This document shows, one piece after another, positions 16,601-26,029 of a DNA stretch of 64,000 nucleotides. The DNA comes from Aquabacterium sp. OR-4 (GTDB lineage Bacteria > Pseudomonadota > Gammaproteobacteria > Burkholderiales > Burkholderiaceae_C). The stretch's first letter is position 1; every line of letters starts with the position of its first letter. Made by a program: the position numbers and the translations under genes. The notes below the pieces were generated by a model. That model was given only the letters and a program-made list of their open reading frames with translations. It was not told the origin of the DNA and ran no database searches. The DNA lies in assembly GCF_025290835.2 (NCBI RefSeq), contig NZ_JAOCQD020000001.1, positions 62,001 to 126,000 on the forward strand. The letters are read 5' to 3'.

Positions 16601-19600
16601 CCCAGCGCCGAAGAGCTGGCCGCCAGCCTGCTGCGCCGCGAACCGCGGGCGCCGGTGCGCGATGCCGCGGGCCGCGGCCAGCGCCAGCTCAGCGTGCGGG
16701 TGCGCAACGACGACCTGCGCGCGCTCGACCGGCCGATCCTGGTGGGCCACTACGCGCAGGACGCGATCTCCGGCGCCGAGGCCCTGATCGATCGCGACCT
16801 GGTGCACGGCGCGCTGCGCCAGCGCTACGACCTGGGCCTGTACGCCGGCGCCGCCGGCACCGCCACCGTGGTGCTGCCGGCGCCCAATGCGATGGAACGC
16901 GCGCGAGGCAGCCGCCGCGGCGCGGTGGTGGCCGGCCTGGGCGTCTTTGACGGCTCGCTGGGCGCACCGGCCCTCACCGGCGCGGTGCGCAATGCGGTCA
17001 CGCGGCTGCTGCTGCAGCTGCTCGACAGCGGCGAGCCCGCGCCGGCCGATCCGGCCGCCGCCGGCATCGCGCTGGCCACGCTGCTGATCGGCTACAACAC
17101 CGCCGCCAACCTGGGCCTGGGCGACGTGATGACCGCGCTGATTCGCGGCACCGCCGAGGCCAACCACCGCTTCCACGAGGCCACCGGCAGCCCCTGGCAT
17201 GTCGATGCGCTGGACATCGTCGAGCTCTACCGCGACACCGCGATCAGCGCCGCGCGCCAGCTCGAGCGCGTGGCCGCGCAGCTGTCGGCCGGCCGGGCGC
17301 TGCGCTGCCGCATCGCGGTGCAGCCGCTGCTCGAAGGCGGCGGCGCGCGCGAGCGCCTGCTCGATGCGCGTGGCGCCTCGTACTGGTCGCGGCTGATGGT
17401 GTCGTGCGCCGGCGACGAGGCCTCGGTGACGCCTGGCAGCCCCGACCTCGACACCGACACCGAGGCCGAGCCGGCGGCCGCTGCGCCGGCACCGGCCGCG
17501 GCGGCCGCCCGCATGCGCCGCGGCATGGCCGGCCGGCTGCGCTTTCTGTACCTGGGCTCGGGCCGCGCGCGGGTCGAGGCCCAGGTGCAGCAGCGCCAGC
17601 CCGGCCTGGTCGAGCGCCTGGTCGAGCAGCAGCTGCGCCAGCCCACCATCGACCTGGCCTTCGGCCGCACGCTGTTCCAGCTGATGGTGCCCAATGCGCT
17701 GAAGGATGTGGTGCGTCAGCTCGACCGCGCGGTGCTGGTGCTCGACGGCGCCACCGCCAACCTGCCCTGGGAAATGATGCGCGTGGACGACGAGCCGCTG
17801 GCCTGCCGCGCCGCGCTGGTGCGCCAGCTGGCCACGCTGCAGTACGCCACCCAGGTGCACCAGGCCGCCGGCCGCCGCGCGCTGGTCATCGGCAACCCGT
17901 CCTACGCCGGTTTCGGCCGCGCCTTCACGCTGCCCGGCACCGCGCCCTGGCCCGACCCCGACTCGCTGAGCGGCGCCGAGACCGAGGCCGAGGCCGTGGT
18001 GCAGGTGCTGCGCCAGGCGCTGTGGGAGCCCACCGCGCTGATCGGCCAGCAGCAGCGCGCGCTGCCCATCATCAACACCCTGCTGGGCCAGCCCTGGCGG
18101 CTGCTGCACATTGCCGCGCATGGCGTGGTCGACCTGCCGCACCCCGACGGCAACGCGCGCAGCGGCGTGGTGCTGTCCGACGGCCTGCTGATCACCGCCG
18201 CCGAGGTGGCCGCCATGCCGGCGGTGCCCGAGCTGGTGTTTCTGAACTGCTGCCATCTGGGCCAGCTCGACCTGGACGCCGACGCGCCGCACCTGGGCCA
18301 CCGCAACCGCCTGGCCGCCAGCCTGGCGCGCGAGCTGATCCAGGCCGGCGTGCGCGCCGTGGTGGTGGCCGGCTGGGCGGTGGACGACCGCGCCGCCGAG
18401 CTGTTTGCCCGCACCTTCTACGAGCGCCTGCTGCTGGGCCGCCAGAACTTCGGCGACGCCGTGCACGAGGCGCGCCGCGCGGCCTACGCGGCGCACCGCC
18501 AGGGCACCACCTGGGGCGCCTACCAGGCCTATGGCGACCCCGGCTGGCGCTTTGGCGGCGATGTGGCCGAGGCCGGTGCCGCCGCGGCCAGCGCGGCCAC
18601 GGCCAAGGCACCGGCCGCGCCCACGGTGCTGGTCTCGCCACGCGAACTGGTGGCCGAGCTGCAGCAGCGCTGCCGCGACCTGCGGCGCCAGGGCACGCCG
18701 CTCACGCCCTCGCAGCAGCAGGCCAGCGCGCAGTGGGTGCAGGATCGGCTGCGCGCCCATGCCGACTGGGCCACCCTGCCCGACGTGGCCGGCGCCGCGG
18801 CCCGCCTGCTCACCGATCTGGGCCCCGACTGGTTTGCGCCGGCGCTCGCGCTGTTTCAGCAGGCGCTGGCCGACGCGCGCCTGCTCGGCCGGGTCGATCT
18901 CGACGCGGTGCAGCAGATGGCCAACCTCGAGGCCCGCCACGGCGAGGCCAGTGGCGACCTGGCACTGGTCAACCGCGCCATCACCCGCCTGACCGATCTG
19001 CTGGCCATGGTGGCCGGCGGGCCGGCCGAGGCCAGGGCCGGTGCGCCGGGCCTCAATGCCGAGCGCGCCAGCCTGCTGGGCAGCGCCCACAAGCGCCGCG
19101 CCGGCCTGCACGCCCGCGCCGGCCAGGTGGCGGCCATGCGCGCCGACCTGGGCCAGAGCCTGGCCTGGTACCGCGCCGCCGCGCCGCTGGCGCAGGGCCC
19201 CGAGCAGCATCCCTACTCGGTGCTCAACTGGCTGGCCCTGGCGGCGTGGGAGCCGGCGCTGGCCGCCGACATCGACGCCAGCACCGGCCTGGCCCTGGCG
19301 CAGCGCTGCGCCGACGCGGCCAGTGGGCGCTTCCGGCTGTCCAACGACTTCTGGGACGCGGTGATGGCCGCCGATGCCCACCTCACGCTGGCACTGCTGC
19401 GCGGCGAGCTGGGCGGCGCCGCCGCCGACCAGGCCGTGAACCGGCTGCAGGCCCGGTACCTGGACAGCCTGACCGGCCTGCTGCTGCCGCTGCGCGGCAT
19501 GGACTCGGTGGTGCAGCAAATGCACCTGCTGGCCCAGTGCTTTGCCGCACGCGGCGCGCTGGCCGGCCCCACCGCCGCCACCGACCTGCGCACCGCCACG

Positions 19601-19936
19601 GCCCTGCACACGCTGGGCGAGCGCCTGCTGCCCGGCAGCACCCGTAGCGCGCCGGTGGTGGCCACGGCAGGCGGTGTGGCCGCGGTGGACGCACCTGCAC
19701 CGCCCGGCGCCAAGGCAGCCAGGCCGGCAAAGGCAGCCAAGCCATCCACGTCCGCCAAGCCCGCCAAGTCCGCCAATCCGACCGCCGTCCAGGCCACCAC
19801 GCAAGGCAGCTCGCAAGCCAGCTCGCGAGCCAACAGCGCCAGTGCCAAGCCGGCCGGCAAGGCCAGCCGCCCGCGCACTGCTACGCCGGCTGCGGCCCCG
19901 GCTGTCAAGAGCCCACGCGGCCGTCGCGGCAAGTGA
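13691..19936 (+). CDS. Giant multidomain protein: two lipase-like alpha/beta hydrolases plus CHAT (caspase-like) protease
   Basis: This 2081-residue protein has no signal peptide. Residues 1-230 are unassigned. The first alpha/beta hydrolase spans about 230-480, with the strand VLVFIHGTASS and a nucleophile elbow SHSRGG (Ser305). The second, LCAT-like, spans about 590-900, with PGVMGSH (599-605) and AHSMGG (Ser704). An unassigned conserved segment covers about 1000-1260. The CHAT domain spans about 1279-1616: LPWEMM near the start, AAHG with catalytic His1477, and LNCCHLG with catalytic Cys1521. A helical, repeat-like region follows to about 1990, then a Lys/Ala/Pro/Ser-rich tail. CHAT proteases often act in cell-death or defence pathways. 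Fusion to two lipid-hydrolase-like domains suggests an effector whose activities are linked, but no function is established. It is monocistronic and divergent from hoxK. Confidence 0.9.
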   Translation: MTQPTHRAPVTIVTPPGRRIAQPELPRGLRQDQRGTDSDARFLPPGFVRAVDAVDLSAGARDLAGGAGQALSPGASQVLAIELDEGITLYTSPENLQRTLAQVAPEAVTADGRVLLEALETRAASTRAIRATGGAARLVARVTTLEVGQAGDAITQLAGSKLREWLGDRLVGEAAEQLGITWWGTKALMWAIEDRHGRTHGLYRWVGGETQPAALFAPEHDPRLAKEAAQGPVLVFIHGTASSVGGSFGDLQAGAPDTWRLLELQYGERIYGFEHRSLSESPIENALQLARALPEGARLHLVSHSRGGQVGDLLCMATHDGAELDALLEAYAVDEVALGGVDDETDRARLRAELATAYERQRAALRELATLLRTRRFKVERYVRVACPARGTRLASGNFDVFLSGLLSLVGLVPGLAGNPWYMAFKRVVLEIARNRTRPQRVPGIEAMLPGAPMARLLARLPAQAGTAMAVIAGDIEGGGLLKRLGVLFTDHMFFDGVDNDLVVDSDSMSAGVARPATTRRLFDQGPEVNHFRYFTNSSTREALRQWLTEADPGALAQFSPLPALAPERSLAETQRRDTVRASQRGLEPASLPVVIVLPGVMGSHLWVNGRDRVWMDPLDLLAGGLRKLAFGLPGVSPEKLFDPSYGELCEHLAASHQVERFAYDWRLPLDALGDALAERVRRVLEASAPAGAAPRPVRLLAHSMGGLVVRAMAARHPALWEALMQRPGARLVMLGTPNHGSHQMVEMLIGKGDTVRLLARADLRHSLQQLLDLVGGFRGALALLPRPGFLDEAAMLQGADRQQPDYFAPALWERLRAEMTDLWFGNGVVARLQPAALSAASWLWRQPGPAAGLPAAHAERCFYVHGVAASTPCGMVQRNGRWQMLATPRGDGTVTWVSGRLEGIAAAHHFYMPAGHGALADTPEYFDSLALLLAEGQPGRLLSSPPRVRDASGAEVVELQAYDAGPPQVPSAEELAASLLRREPRAPVRDAAGRGQRQLSVRVRNDDLRALDRPILVGHYAQDAISGAEALIDRDLVHGALRQRYDLGLYAGAAGTATVVLPAPNAMERARGSRRGAVVAGLGVFDGSLGAPALTGAVRNAVTRLLLQLLDSGEPAPADPAAAGIALATLLIGYNTAANLGLGDVMTALIRGTAEANHRFHEATGSPWHVDALDIVELYRDTAISAARQLERVAAQLSAGRALRCRIAVQPLLEGGGARERLLDARGASYWSRLMVSCAGDEASVTPGSPDLDTDTEAEPAAAAPAPAAAAARMRRGMAGRLRFLYLGSGRARVEAQVQQRQPGLVERLVEQQLRQPTIDLAFGRTLFQLMVPNALKDVVRQLDRAVLVLDGATANLPWEMMRVDDEPLACRAALVRQLATLQYATQVHQAAGRRALVIGNPSYAGFGRAFTLPGTAPWPDPDSLSGAETEAEAVVQVLRQALWEPTALIGQQQRALPIINTLLGQPWRLLHIAAHGVVDLPHPDGNARSGVVLSDGLLITAAEVAAMPAVPELVFLNCCHLGQLDLDADAPHLGHRNRLAASLARELIQAGVRAVVVAGWAVDDRAAELFARTFYERLLLGRQNFGDAVHEARRAAYAAHRQGTTWGAYQAYGDPGWRFGGDVAEAGAAAASAATAKAPAAPTVLVSPRELVAELQQRCRDLRRQGTPLTPSQQQASAQWVQDRLRAHADWATLPDVAGAAARLLTDLGPDWFAPALALFQQALADARLLGRVDLDAVQQMANLEARHGEASGDLALVNRAITRLTDLLAMVAGGPAEARAGAPGLNAERASLLGSAHKRRAGLHARAGQVAAMRADLGQSLAWYRAAAPLAQGPEQHPYSVLNWLALAAWEPALAADIDASTGLALAQRCADAASGRFRLSNDFWDAVMAADAHLTLALLRGELGGAAADQAVNRLQARYLDSLTGLLLPLRGMDSVVQQMHLLAQCFAARGALAGPTAATDLRTATALHTLGERLLPGSTRSAPVVATAGGVAAVDAPAPPGAKAARPAKAAKPSTSAKPAKSANPTAVQATTQGSSQASSRANSASAKPAGKASRPRTATPAAAPAVKSPRGRRGK

Positions 19937-20011
19937 GCGCCTGCTCGCCAGGGTGTGGCCTGTGGCACACAGCCGGGCCTGCGGTGCGGTGTCCGCGTGT
20001 GACAGCGGCGG

Positions 20012-21295
20012 GTGCGGCGCCGGGCATGGGTTAGGGTGCGGGCCGTGATTTGCCGCCCCAAGACCCGCCACGCCCGCGCCGCCCGCATCAGCCGCACCCG
20101 TTCGCCCAGCGCCAACAGCCCCACCAGCCGCCGCGCCCGGCGCCACGCCCTGCGGCCGGCCGGCCGGGGGCGGGCCGGCTGCGCTGCCGCCCTGGCCGGG
20201 CTGGTGCTGCTGCTGGCCGGCTGCGGCAGCACGCCGCCGCGCCCCGCCAGCGAGGCCGGCGTGCGCCCCGGCGCTGCCGTGCGCCCGGCCACGCCGGCAC
20301 GCCGCGACGAGCCGGTGCGCCAACCGGCGCCTGACAGCACGCGTGACGGCCCCGACGCCAACCCGCCGCCCAACCTGGTCGAGGTGCCCGACGCCGAGCC
20401 GCGCATCGAGCCGCTGCGCGTGGGCGGGCCCAACAAGCCCTACGAGGTGCTGGGCACGCGCTACGAGCCCGCCACCACCGATGTGGCGCTGGCCGAGCGC
20501 GGCCTGGCCTCGTGGTACGGCCGCAAGTTCCACGGCCGGCCCACGGCCAATGGCGAAACCTACGACATGTACGCCATGACCGCGGCGCACAAGACCATGC
20601 CGCTGCCCAGCTATGCCCGCGTGCGCAACCCGCGCAACGGCCATGAGGTGGTGGTGCGCATCAACGACCGCGGCCCCTTCCATGCCGAGCGCGTGATCGA
20701 CCTCAGCTACACCGCCGCGCTCAAGCTGGGTCTGCTGGGCGGCGTGGCGCCGGTGGAGGTGCAGCGCATCACCCACGAGGCCATCCGCACCGGCAGCTGG
20801 CGCAACCCGCGGCTGCCGCCGGTGCCGGGCCTGGTGCTGGACGACACCGCCGTGGCCACCCTCGCGCGCGAGCCGTCCGAGGCCCCGGCCGGCGCGCGGC
20901 CGGCCGCCGGCGGCGCCTATGCCGATGACCCGATTGCCGCCTTTGCCAGCCGGCCGGGCCGGCACAACCCCGCCGCCATGCCCTCGCTGCCGCCGCCGCC
21001 GGCGCCCGGCCAGCCGCTGGCCGGCAGCCACAGCGAGCCCGGCGCCGCCACCCATGCGGCGCGCGGCTGGTGGCTGCAGCTGGGCGCGTTTCGCGACCAC
21101 GACGGCGCGGTGGGCTTTCGCCAGCGGGTGGCCCAGGCGGTGGACGGCCTGGGGCCGCTGCTGGCCATCTTTCGCGAGCGCGACCTGCACCGCCTGCAGG
21201 CCGGCCCCTACGCCAGCCGGCACGATGCCGCCCTGGCCGCCGACCGCCTGCGCGCCACGCTGGCCCTGGTGCCGGCCATCGTCGAACGGCGGTAG
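20012..21295 (+). CDS. rlpA: RlpA-like septal ring lytic transglycosylase lipoprotein with SPOR domain
   Basis: RlpA cleaves peptidoglycan strands lacking stem peptides and localises to the division septum through its SPOR domain. A lipobox LLLAGC follows a hydrophobic stretch, so the protein is an outer-membrane lipoprotein. The double-psi beta-barrel is clear: ASWYGRKFHGRPTANGE, then YARVRNPRNG, and VVRINDRGPF with the catalytic Asp. The C-terminal 75 residues (WWLQLGAFRDHDGAV...GPYASRHDA) are a SPOR domain. No ATG precedes the lipobox: candidates are GTG at 20012, 20036 or 20045, each leaving an unusually long Arg-rich n-region. The first is listed. It lies 75 nt downstream of the CHAT gene and may be separately transcribed. 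Confidence 0.9.
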   Translation: MRRRAWVRVRAVICRPKTRHARAARISRTRSPSANSPTSRRARRHALRPAGRGRAGCAAALAGLVLLLAGCGSTPPRPASEAGVRPGAAVRPATPARRDEPVRQPAPDSTRDGPDANPPPNLVEVPDAEPRIEPLRVGGPNKPYEVLGTRYEPATTDVALAERGLASWYGRKFHGRPTANGETYDMYAMTAAHKTMPLPSYARVRNPRNGHEVVVRINDRGPFHAERVIDLSYTAALKLGLLGGVAPVEVQRITHEAIRTGSWRNPRLPPVPGLVLDDTAVATLAREPSEAPAGARPAAGGAYADDPIAAFASRPGRHNPAAMPSLPPPPAPGQPLAGSHSEPGAATHAARGWWLQLGAFRDHDGAVGFRQRVAQAVDGLGPLLAIFRERDLHRLQAGPYASRHDAALAADRLRATLALVPAIVERR

Positions 21296-21517
21296 ACGGC
21301 GCCAGCACCCCGGCGGTGGCGTCAAGCCGTCCGTCCACGCCAATCCACCACCCGTCGCATGACTTCGGTGGTGACAGCGGCTGCTTCGCAATTCAGATAC
21401 AAACGCCTCACAAAGTCGGACTGCGCCCGCCTGCTGCCAGCGCTACCTGTCCATTCCGAGCCGCCGCCTGACGCGGTGCCCCACCGCCGTCCCGGCTCCA
21501 GCAGACCGCCCACACCC

Positions 21518-23974
21518 ATGAACCGCCCGTTTTCTCGCGCGTCGCGTCTGCCACGCGCGCTGCGCCGCCCGGCATCGCCGGCCTTGTCGTCGGCCCTGGC
21601 CCAGGTCTGCACCGGCGCGCCGCTGGCCCTGGCCGCGGCGCTGGCCGCGCCCTGGCTGGCGCTGCCGGCCCGGGCCCAGACGCCGCCACCGGCCACGGCC
21701 GCGCCGGCAGCACCCGCCGCGGCAGCCGCAACACCTGCACCGCCTGCCACGCCCGCCGCCGCAGCGGCTGCCGCCTCGGCGCCGCAGCGCGCGGCCTCGG
21801 CGCCGCGGCCGGCCCGCCCGGCCGACGCCCAGCGCACTGCGCCGCAGCAGGTCGAGATCACCGGCCGCCAGGCCAGCGACCCCACGATGGACGAGCGCCG
21901 CCAGTCCACCGCCAGCCGCCTGGTGATCGGCCGCGAAGAGCTCGACCGCATGGGCGATGGCTCGGTCTCCGAGGTGCTCAAGCGCCTGCCCGGCGTCACC
22001 ATGGGCGGCCCGGCCGGCCGCGGTGGCGGCCCGCGCATGCGCGGCATGGGCGGCGGCTACACCCAGCTGCTGGTGGATGGGCAGCGCATGCCGCCGGGCT
22101 TCTCGCTCGACGACCTGCCGCCCGAGCAGATCGAGCGCATCGAGATCATGCGGGCGCCGGTGGCCGAGTTCGGCACGCGCGCCATCGCCGGCACCATCAA
22201 CGTGGTGATGCGCAACGGCTACAAGCGCCGCGAGAACGAGCTGCGCTTTGGCGGCGGCGTGGACGGCAGCCGCACCCAGTACGGCGGCAACTGGACGCGC
22301 AACGGCCAGAGCGAGGCGCTCACCTGGTCGGCCGCGGCCTCGCTGTTCGGCGGCGGGCGCAGCAACGACAGCGTCTCGCGCACCACCGGCAGCGCGCCCG
22401 ATGGCACGCCCGACCTCGACCGCACCGTGCGCAGCGCGGGCTACGGCACGCGCGAGTCGGTGTTTCTCAACGGCCGGCTGCAGTGGCGGCTGGGCCAGGG
22501 CGAGACGCTGGAGCTGCAGCCCTCGCTGAATGTCTCGCGCGGCAAGTTCAACAGCCGCGCCAGCGTCACCCAGCCGCTGGGTGACCTGGCCCAGCTGTCG
22601 TACCTGCAGGCCGGCAGCGAGGGCCGCAACGACAACAGCATGGCGCGCCTGGGCGGCACCTGGAACACCGCCACCGGCTCGGGCGGCAAGCTGCAGCTGC
22701 GTTTCACCACCATGCTCAACGAGTCAAACAGCGACAGCACGCGCCTGGAGACCGGCGGCCAGGCCGCCGGCGGCCGCACCCGCAGCAGCAGCAGCCACAG
22801 CCGCGACCTGGCCATCGACCTGAACGGCAAGTTCTCGCAGCTGCTGGGCGAAAGCCACTCGATGAGCACCGGCTGGGAGCTGCAGAGCAACCAGCGCAAC
22901 GACAGCGGCAGCACCGAGACCACCGGCAGCCTGGTCAACAGCCTGGTGCAGGATGTCGACGCCCGCATCCGCCGCCTGGCCCTGTACGGGCAGGACGAGT
23001 GGGAGTGGGACAAGCAGCTCTCGTTCTACGTGGGCGCGCGCTGGGAGAGCATCCTCACCGGCAGCGACGGCACCAGCGGCGCCAACGGCACGCCGCGCAG
23101 CGTGCGCAACCGCTCGGGCGTGTTCACGCCGCTGGCGCACATGGTCTACCGCCTGCCCGACAGCAAGGACCAGATCCGCGCCAGCCTGACGCGCAGCTAC
23201 CGCTCGCCCAACACCAACCAGATCGTCGGGCGCATCGGCATCTCGGGCCAGGAGCCCGACCTGGGCAAGACCAATGAGTCCACCTCGCCCGACCGCGCCG
23301 GCAACCCCGACCTGAAACCCGAGCTGGCCTGGGGCCTGGAGGCGGGCTACGAGCGCTACCTCGAGGCTGGCGGCGTGGTCAGCGCCAATGTCTTCTACCG
23401 CCGCATCGACGACCTGATCCGCAATCTCACCGTGCTCGAGACGGTGGACTACGCCAGCGCCCAGCGCTACGTGTCCCGCCCGCGCAACATCGGCCAGGCC
23501 GATTCGGCCGGGCTGGAGCTCGAGGCCAAGATGCGCGCCGCCGACCTGTGGGACACCGAGCTGCCGATCAGCCTGCGTGCCAACACCACGCTGATGTGGT
23601 CGCGCGTGAGCGGCGTGAAGGGCCCCAACAACCGGCTCGAAGGCCAGCCCTCGGCCACGCTGAACCTGGGGCTGGACTGGCCGATCCGCGGCACGCCGCT
23701 CACCGTGGGCGGCAACTGGAACCTGACGCCGGGCTTCAGCATCCAGCAGATCGACAACCAGAGCAGCAGCCAGGGCCGCCGCGCGCAGCTCGATTTCTAC
23801 GGCCTGTGGCGCTTCGGCCCCGACTTCAGCACCCGGCTGTCGGTCAACAACGCCGATGCCCGCCACTTCGACACCGGCGTCACCACCGTGGGCAGCGACG
23901 GCCGCGTGCAGACGGTGCAGACCTCGACGCGCAGCACCACCCAGCTCAATCTGCGCGCCGAAATGAAGTTCTGA
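21518..23974 (+). CDS. TonB-dependent outer-membrane receptor
   Basis: Receptors of this family import ferric siderophores or other scarce ligands using TonB energy. The ATG at 21518 gives 818 residues with an Arg-rich n-region and a hydrophobic core ending ALPARAQ. A Pro/Ala linker follows, then the plug domain with VSEVLKRLPGV, GGYTQLLVDGQR, LDDLPPEQIERIEIMRAPVAEFG and TINVVM. The rest is a 22-strand barrel ending in the aromatic-terminated LRAEMKF, typical for outer-membrane insertion. An in-frame ATG 53 codons earlier (21359) is possible, but its extra residues do not look like a signal. The ligand cannot be inferred. No Fur box or sigma regulator pair was noticed next to it. Confidence 0.92.
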   Translation: MNRPFSRASRLPRALRRPASPALSSALAQVCTGAPLALAAALAAPWLALPARAQTPPPATAAPAAPAAAAATPAPPATPAAAAAAASAPQRAASAPRPARPADAQRTAPQQVEITGRQASDPTMDERRQSTASRLVIGREELDRMGDGSVSEVLKRLPGVTMGGPAGRGGGPRMRGMGGGYTQLLVDGQRMPPGFSLDDLPPEQIERIEIMRAPVAEFGTRAIAGTINVVMRNGYKRRENELRFGGGVDGSRTQYGGNWTRNGQSEALTWSAAASLFGGGRSNDSVSRTTGSAPDGTPDLDRTVRSAGYGTRESVFLNGRLQWRLGQGETLELQPSLNVSRGKFNSRASVTQPLGDLAQLSYLQAGSEGRNDNSMARLGGTWNTATGSGGKLQLRFTTMLNESNSDSTRLETGGQAAGGRTRSSSSHSRDLAIDLNGKFSQLLGESHSMSTGWELQSNQRNDSGSTETTGSLVNSLVQDVDARIRRLALYGQDEWEWDKQLSFYVGARWESILTGSDGTSGANGTPRSVRNRSGVFTPLAHMVYRLPDSKDQIRASLTRSYRSPNTNQIVGRIGISGQEPDLGKTNESTSPDRAGNPDLKPELAWGLEAGYERYLEAGGVVSANVFYRRIDDLIRNLTVLETVDYASAQRYVSRPRNIGQADSAGLELEAKMRAADLWDTELPISLRANTTLMWSRVSGVKGPNNRLEGQPSATLNLGLDWPIRGTPLTVGGNWNLTPGFSIQQIDNQSSSQGRRAQLDFYGLWRFGPDFSTRLSVNNADARHFDTGVTTVGSDGRVQTVQTSTRSTTQLNLRAEMKF

Positions 23975-24292
23975 CCGCCGCCGCGGGCCGGGCAGCGCCC
24001 GGTCTGCCCGGCGCCGGCCACGCCGCCGCCAACATCTGATCAATGCGCTGCCGTTGTGCAGCCAAGTGTGAACTATTGCTGCGACGCAATCGTTGGCAGC
24101 GGTTTGCACCGCATCGGGGCATCACTTCTGATCTTTTGTGTGGGGAGATCTTGTCGATAGTGAGGCACCCGCGGAACGCAGGCGGTGGTCAGGCAACAGC
24201 CGGCCCAGGCAGGAACCCAGACGGAACCACGGGATCGTCGTCGTCGCAACCCAGCGGACGCGCAGCCGCGCCGTGTCGCAAGGAAACCCCCC
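23975..24292. other. Intergenic region between receptor and chemotaxis genes
   Basis: This 318-nt stretch carries a hairpin just after the receptor gene (listed separately). An AT-richer zone at about 24030-24165 probably holds the promoter of the chemotaxis receptor. No ORF of convincing composition is present. No good flagellar sigma-28 promoter was found; TGTCGATA near 24153 resembles its -10 element, but the -35 element is missing. Confidence 0.5.
23987..24012. terminator. Hairpin downstream of the TonB receptor
   Basis: GCCGGGCAG and CTGCCCGGC form a perfect 9-bp stem with an 8-nt loop, 13 nt after the receptor stop codon. There is no T-run, so this is at best a weak intrinsic terminator or an mRNA-stabilising stem. 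Confidence 0.45.
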
Positions 24293-25888
24293 ATGAGCAG
24301 TATTGAAAACCTCTCCGTCAAGGCCCGATTGACGCTCGCGTTCGGCTGTCTGGCCTTCATCGTCATTGCCGTGTCGGTGCTGGCCTTGCGGGCACTGTCG
24401 CAAGGGCACGACCAGTTTGCCGGCTACCTCGGCCAGACGGCCAGCCGCATGGCCCTGGCCAACGACATCCTCGATGCCACCAACGAGCGCGCGATCAGTG
24501 CGCGCAACCTGGTCATCTCCGGCAGCGAAGCCGACCTCGCGGCCGAGAAGGTGGTGGTGGTCAAGGCCCACGAGAAGGTGGGCGCCGCGGTGGCCAAGCT
24601 CAAGGACGCGGTGGCCAAGGCGCCCGACGCCACCGAGCGCGAGCGCAAGCTGATGGCCGAGATTGAAAGCGTGGAATCGCGCTACGGCCCGCTGGCGGTG
24701 ACCATCGTGGGCATGGCGGTCGAAAACAAGCGCGAGGCGGCCATCCAGAAGATGAACGCCGAGTGCCGCCCGCTGCTGGCGGCCCTGATCAAGGCAGCCA
24801 ATGCCTACATCGCCAATGCCAATGCGCAAGGCAACGCCGAGGTCAAGGAGGCCGAGTCGGCCTATGCCACCAACCGCAACCTGATGCTGCTGGCCATCGT
24901 GCTGGCCGGTGGCCTGGCCGTGGCCCTGGCACTGGTGATCACGCGCAGCCTGACCCGTGCGCTGGGTGCCGAGCCGGCCGAGCTGGGCCACGCCGCGCAG
25001 CGCGTGGCGCAGGGTGACCTGGGCGAGGTCCATGGCGCCAGCGGCGCCCCGGCCGGCAGCGTGCTGGCCAGCCTGGGCGAGATGCAGGCCAGCCTGGCCC
25101 GCGTGGTGGGCCAGGTGCGCACCGCCTCCGACTCGATTGCCACCGGTTCGGCGCAGATCGCCACCGGCAATGCCGACCTCAGCCAGCGCACCGAGGAGCA
25201 GGCGTCGAACCTGCAGCAGACCGCCTCGTCGATGGAGGAGATGAACGCCACGGTGAAGAACAACGCCGACACCGCGCGCCAGGCCACCCAGCTGGCCAGC
25301 TCGGCCAGTGCCGCGGCGGTGACCGGCGGCCAGGTGGTGGGCCAGGTGGTGGCCACGATGGACGACATCTCCACCAGCTCGAAGAAGATCGCCGACATCA
25401 TCGGCACCATCGACGGCATCGCCTTCCAGACCAACATCCTGGCGCTGAACGCGGCGGTGGAAGCCGCCCGTGCCGGCGAGCAGGGCCGCGGCTTCGCGGT
25501 GGTGGCCGCCGAGGTGCGCAGCCTGGCCCAGCGCAGCGCCGAAGCCGCCAAGGAGATCAAGGCGCTGATCAGCGCCAGCGTCGAGCGGGTGGAGACCGGC
25601 TCGCGCCTGGTGGGCGAGGCCGGCACCAACATGGACGAGATCGTGGCCCAGGTCAAGCGCGTGGCCGACCTGATCGGCGAGATCAGCTCGGCCACCATCG
25701 AGCAGACCAGCGGCATCGGCCAGGTCTGCGACGCGGTGTCGCAGCTCGACCAGGTGACGCAGCAGAATGCCGCACTGGTGGAAGAAAGCGCCGCCGCCGC
25801 CGAGAGCCTGAAGCACCAGGCCGGCCGCCTGGCCGAGGTGGTGGGCGTGTTCAAGCTGGGCCACGACGGCGTGGCGCTGCAGCGCTGA
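24293..25888 (+). CDS. Methyl-accepting chemotaxis protein
   Basis: This is a transmembrane chemoreceptor of 531 residues signalling through CheA/CheW. The start at 24293 follows an AAGGA ribosome site. A first transmembrane helix lies at about residues 10-32, then a four-helix-bundle periplasmic sensor (about 33-195), a second helix (about 199-219) and a HAMP region. The cytoplasmic domain contains the signature hairpin tip [20 protein letters not shown], followed by [18 protein letters not shown]. The methylation helices are present, but there is no C-terminal NWETF-type CheR-binding pentapeptide. It is a stand-alone gene; no che genes are nearby. The ligand is unknown. Confidence 0.96.
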   Translation: MSSIENLSVKARLTLAFGCLAFIVIAVSVLALRALSQGHDQFAGYLGQTASRMALANDILDATNERAISARNLVISGSEADLAAEKVVVVKAHEKVGAAVAKLKDAVAKAPDATERERKLMAEIESVESRYGPLAVTIVGMAVENKREAAIQKMNAECRPLLAALIKAANAYIANANAQGNAEVKEAESAYATNRNLMLLAIVLAGGLAVALALVITRSLTRALGAEPAELGHAAQRVAQGDLGEVHGASGAPAGSVLASLGEMQASLARVVGQVRTASDSIATGSAQIATGNADLSQRTEEQASNLQQTASSMEEMNATVKNNADTARQATQLASSASAAAVTGGQVVGQVVATMDDISTSSKKIADIIGTIDGIAFQTNILALNAAVEAARAGEQGRGFAVVAAEVRSLAQRSAEAAKEIKALISASVERVETGSRLVGEAGTNMDEIVAQVKRVADLIGEISSATIEQTSGIGQVCDAVSQLDQVTQQNAALVEESAAAAESLKHQAGRLAEVVGVFKLGHDGVALQR

Positions 25889-25946
25889 GCACCGCCGCGG
25901 CCGGCCGGCCCGCCGGCTGACGGCCCCGGCCAGCCTCCCCCCGCCG

Positions 25947-25980
25947 CAGGCGCCTGCCCGTTCACCCGGGCCGGCGCCTG
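25947..25980. terminator. Long hairpin between convergent genes
   Basis: CAGGCGCCTGCCCG and CGGGCCGGCGCCTG pair over 14 positions with one mismatch around a 6-nt loop TTCACC. It lies between the convergent chemoreceptor and phoX genes and could serve both strands. No U-tract follows on either side. Confidence 0.5.
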
Positions 25981-26029
25981 TGTCATTCATGGCGCTGCTG
26001 GCGGGCAGCGCCTGTGGCGCTTGTGGCGC

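Noticed and set aside
13490..21391. Minus-strand open frame of 2633 codons
   Set aside because: It is antisense to the CHAT giant and rlpA, has Gln/Ala/Gly/His/Arg-rich translation without domains, and arises from the high-GC codon bias.
24140..24170. Sigma-28 promoter for the chemoreceptor gene
   Set aside because: Only a partial -10 match (TGTCGATA); no TAAA-type -35 at the required distance.
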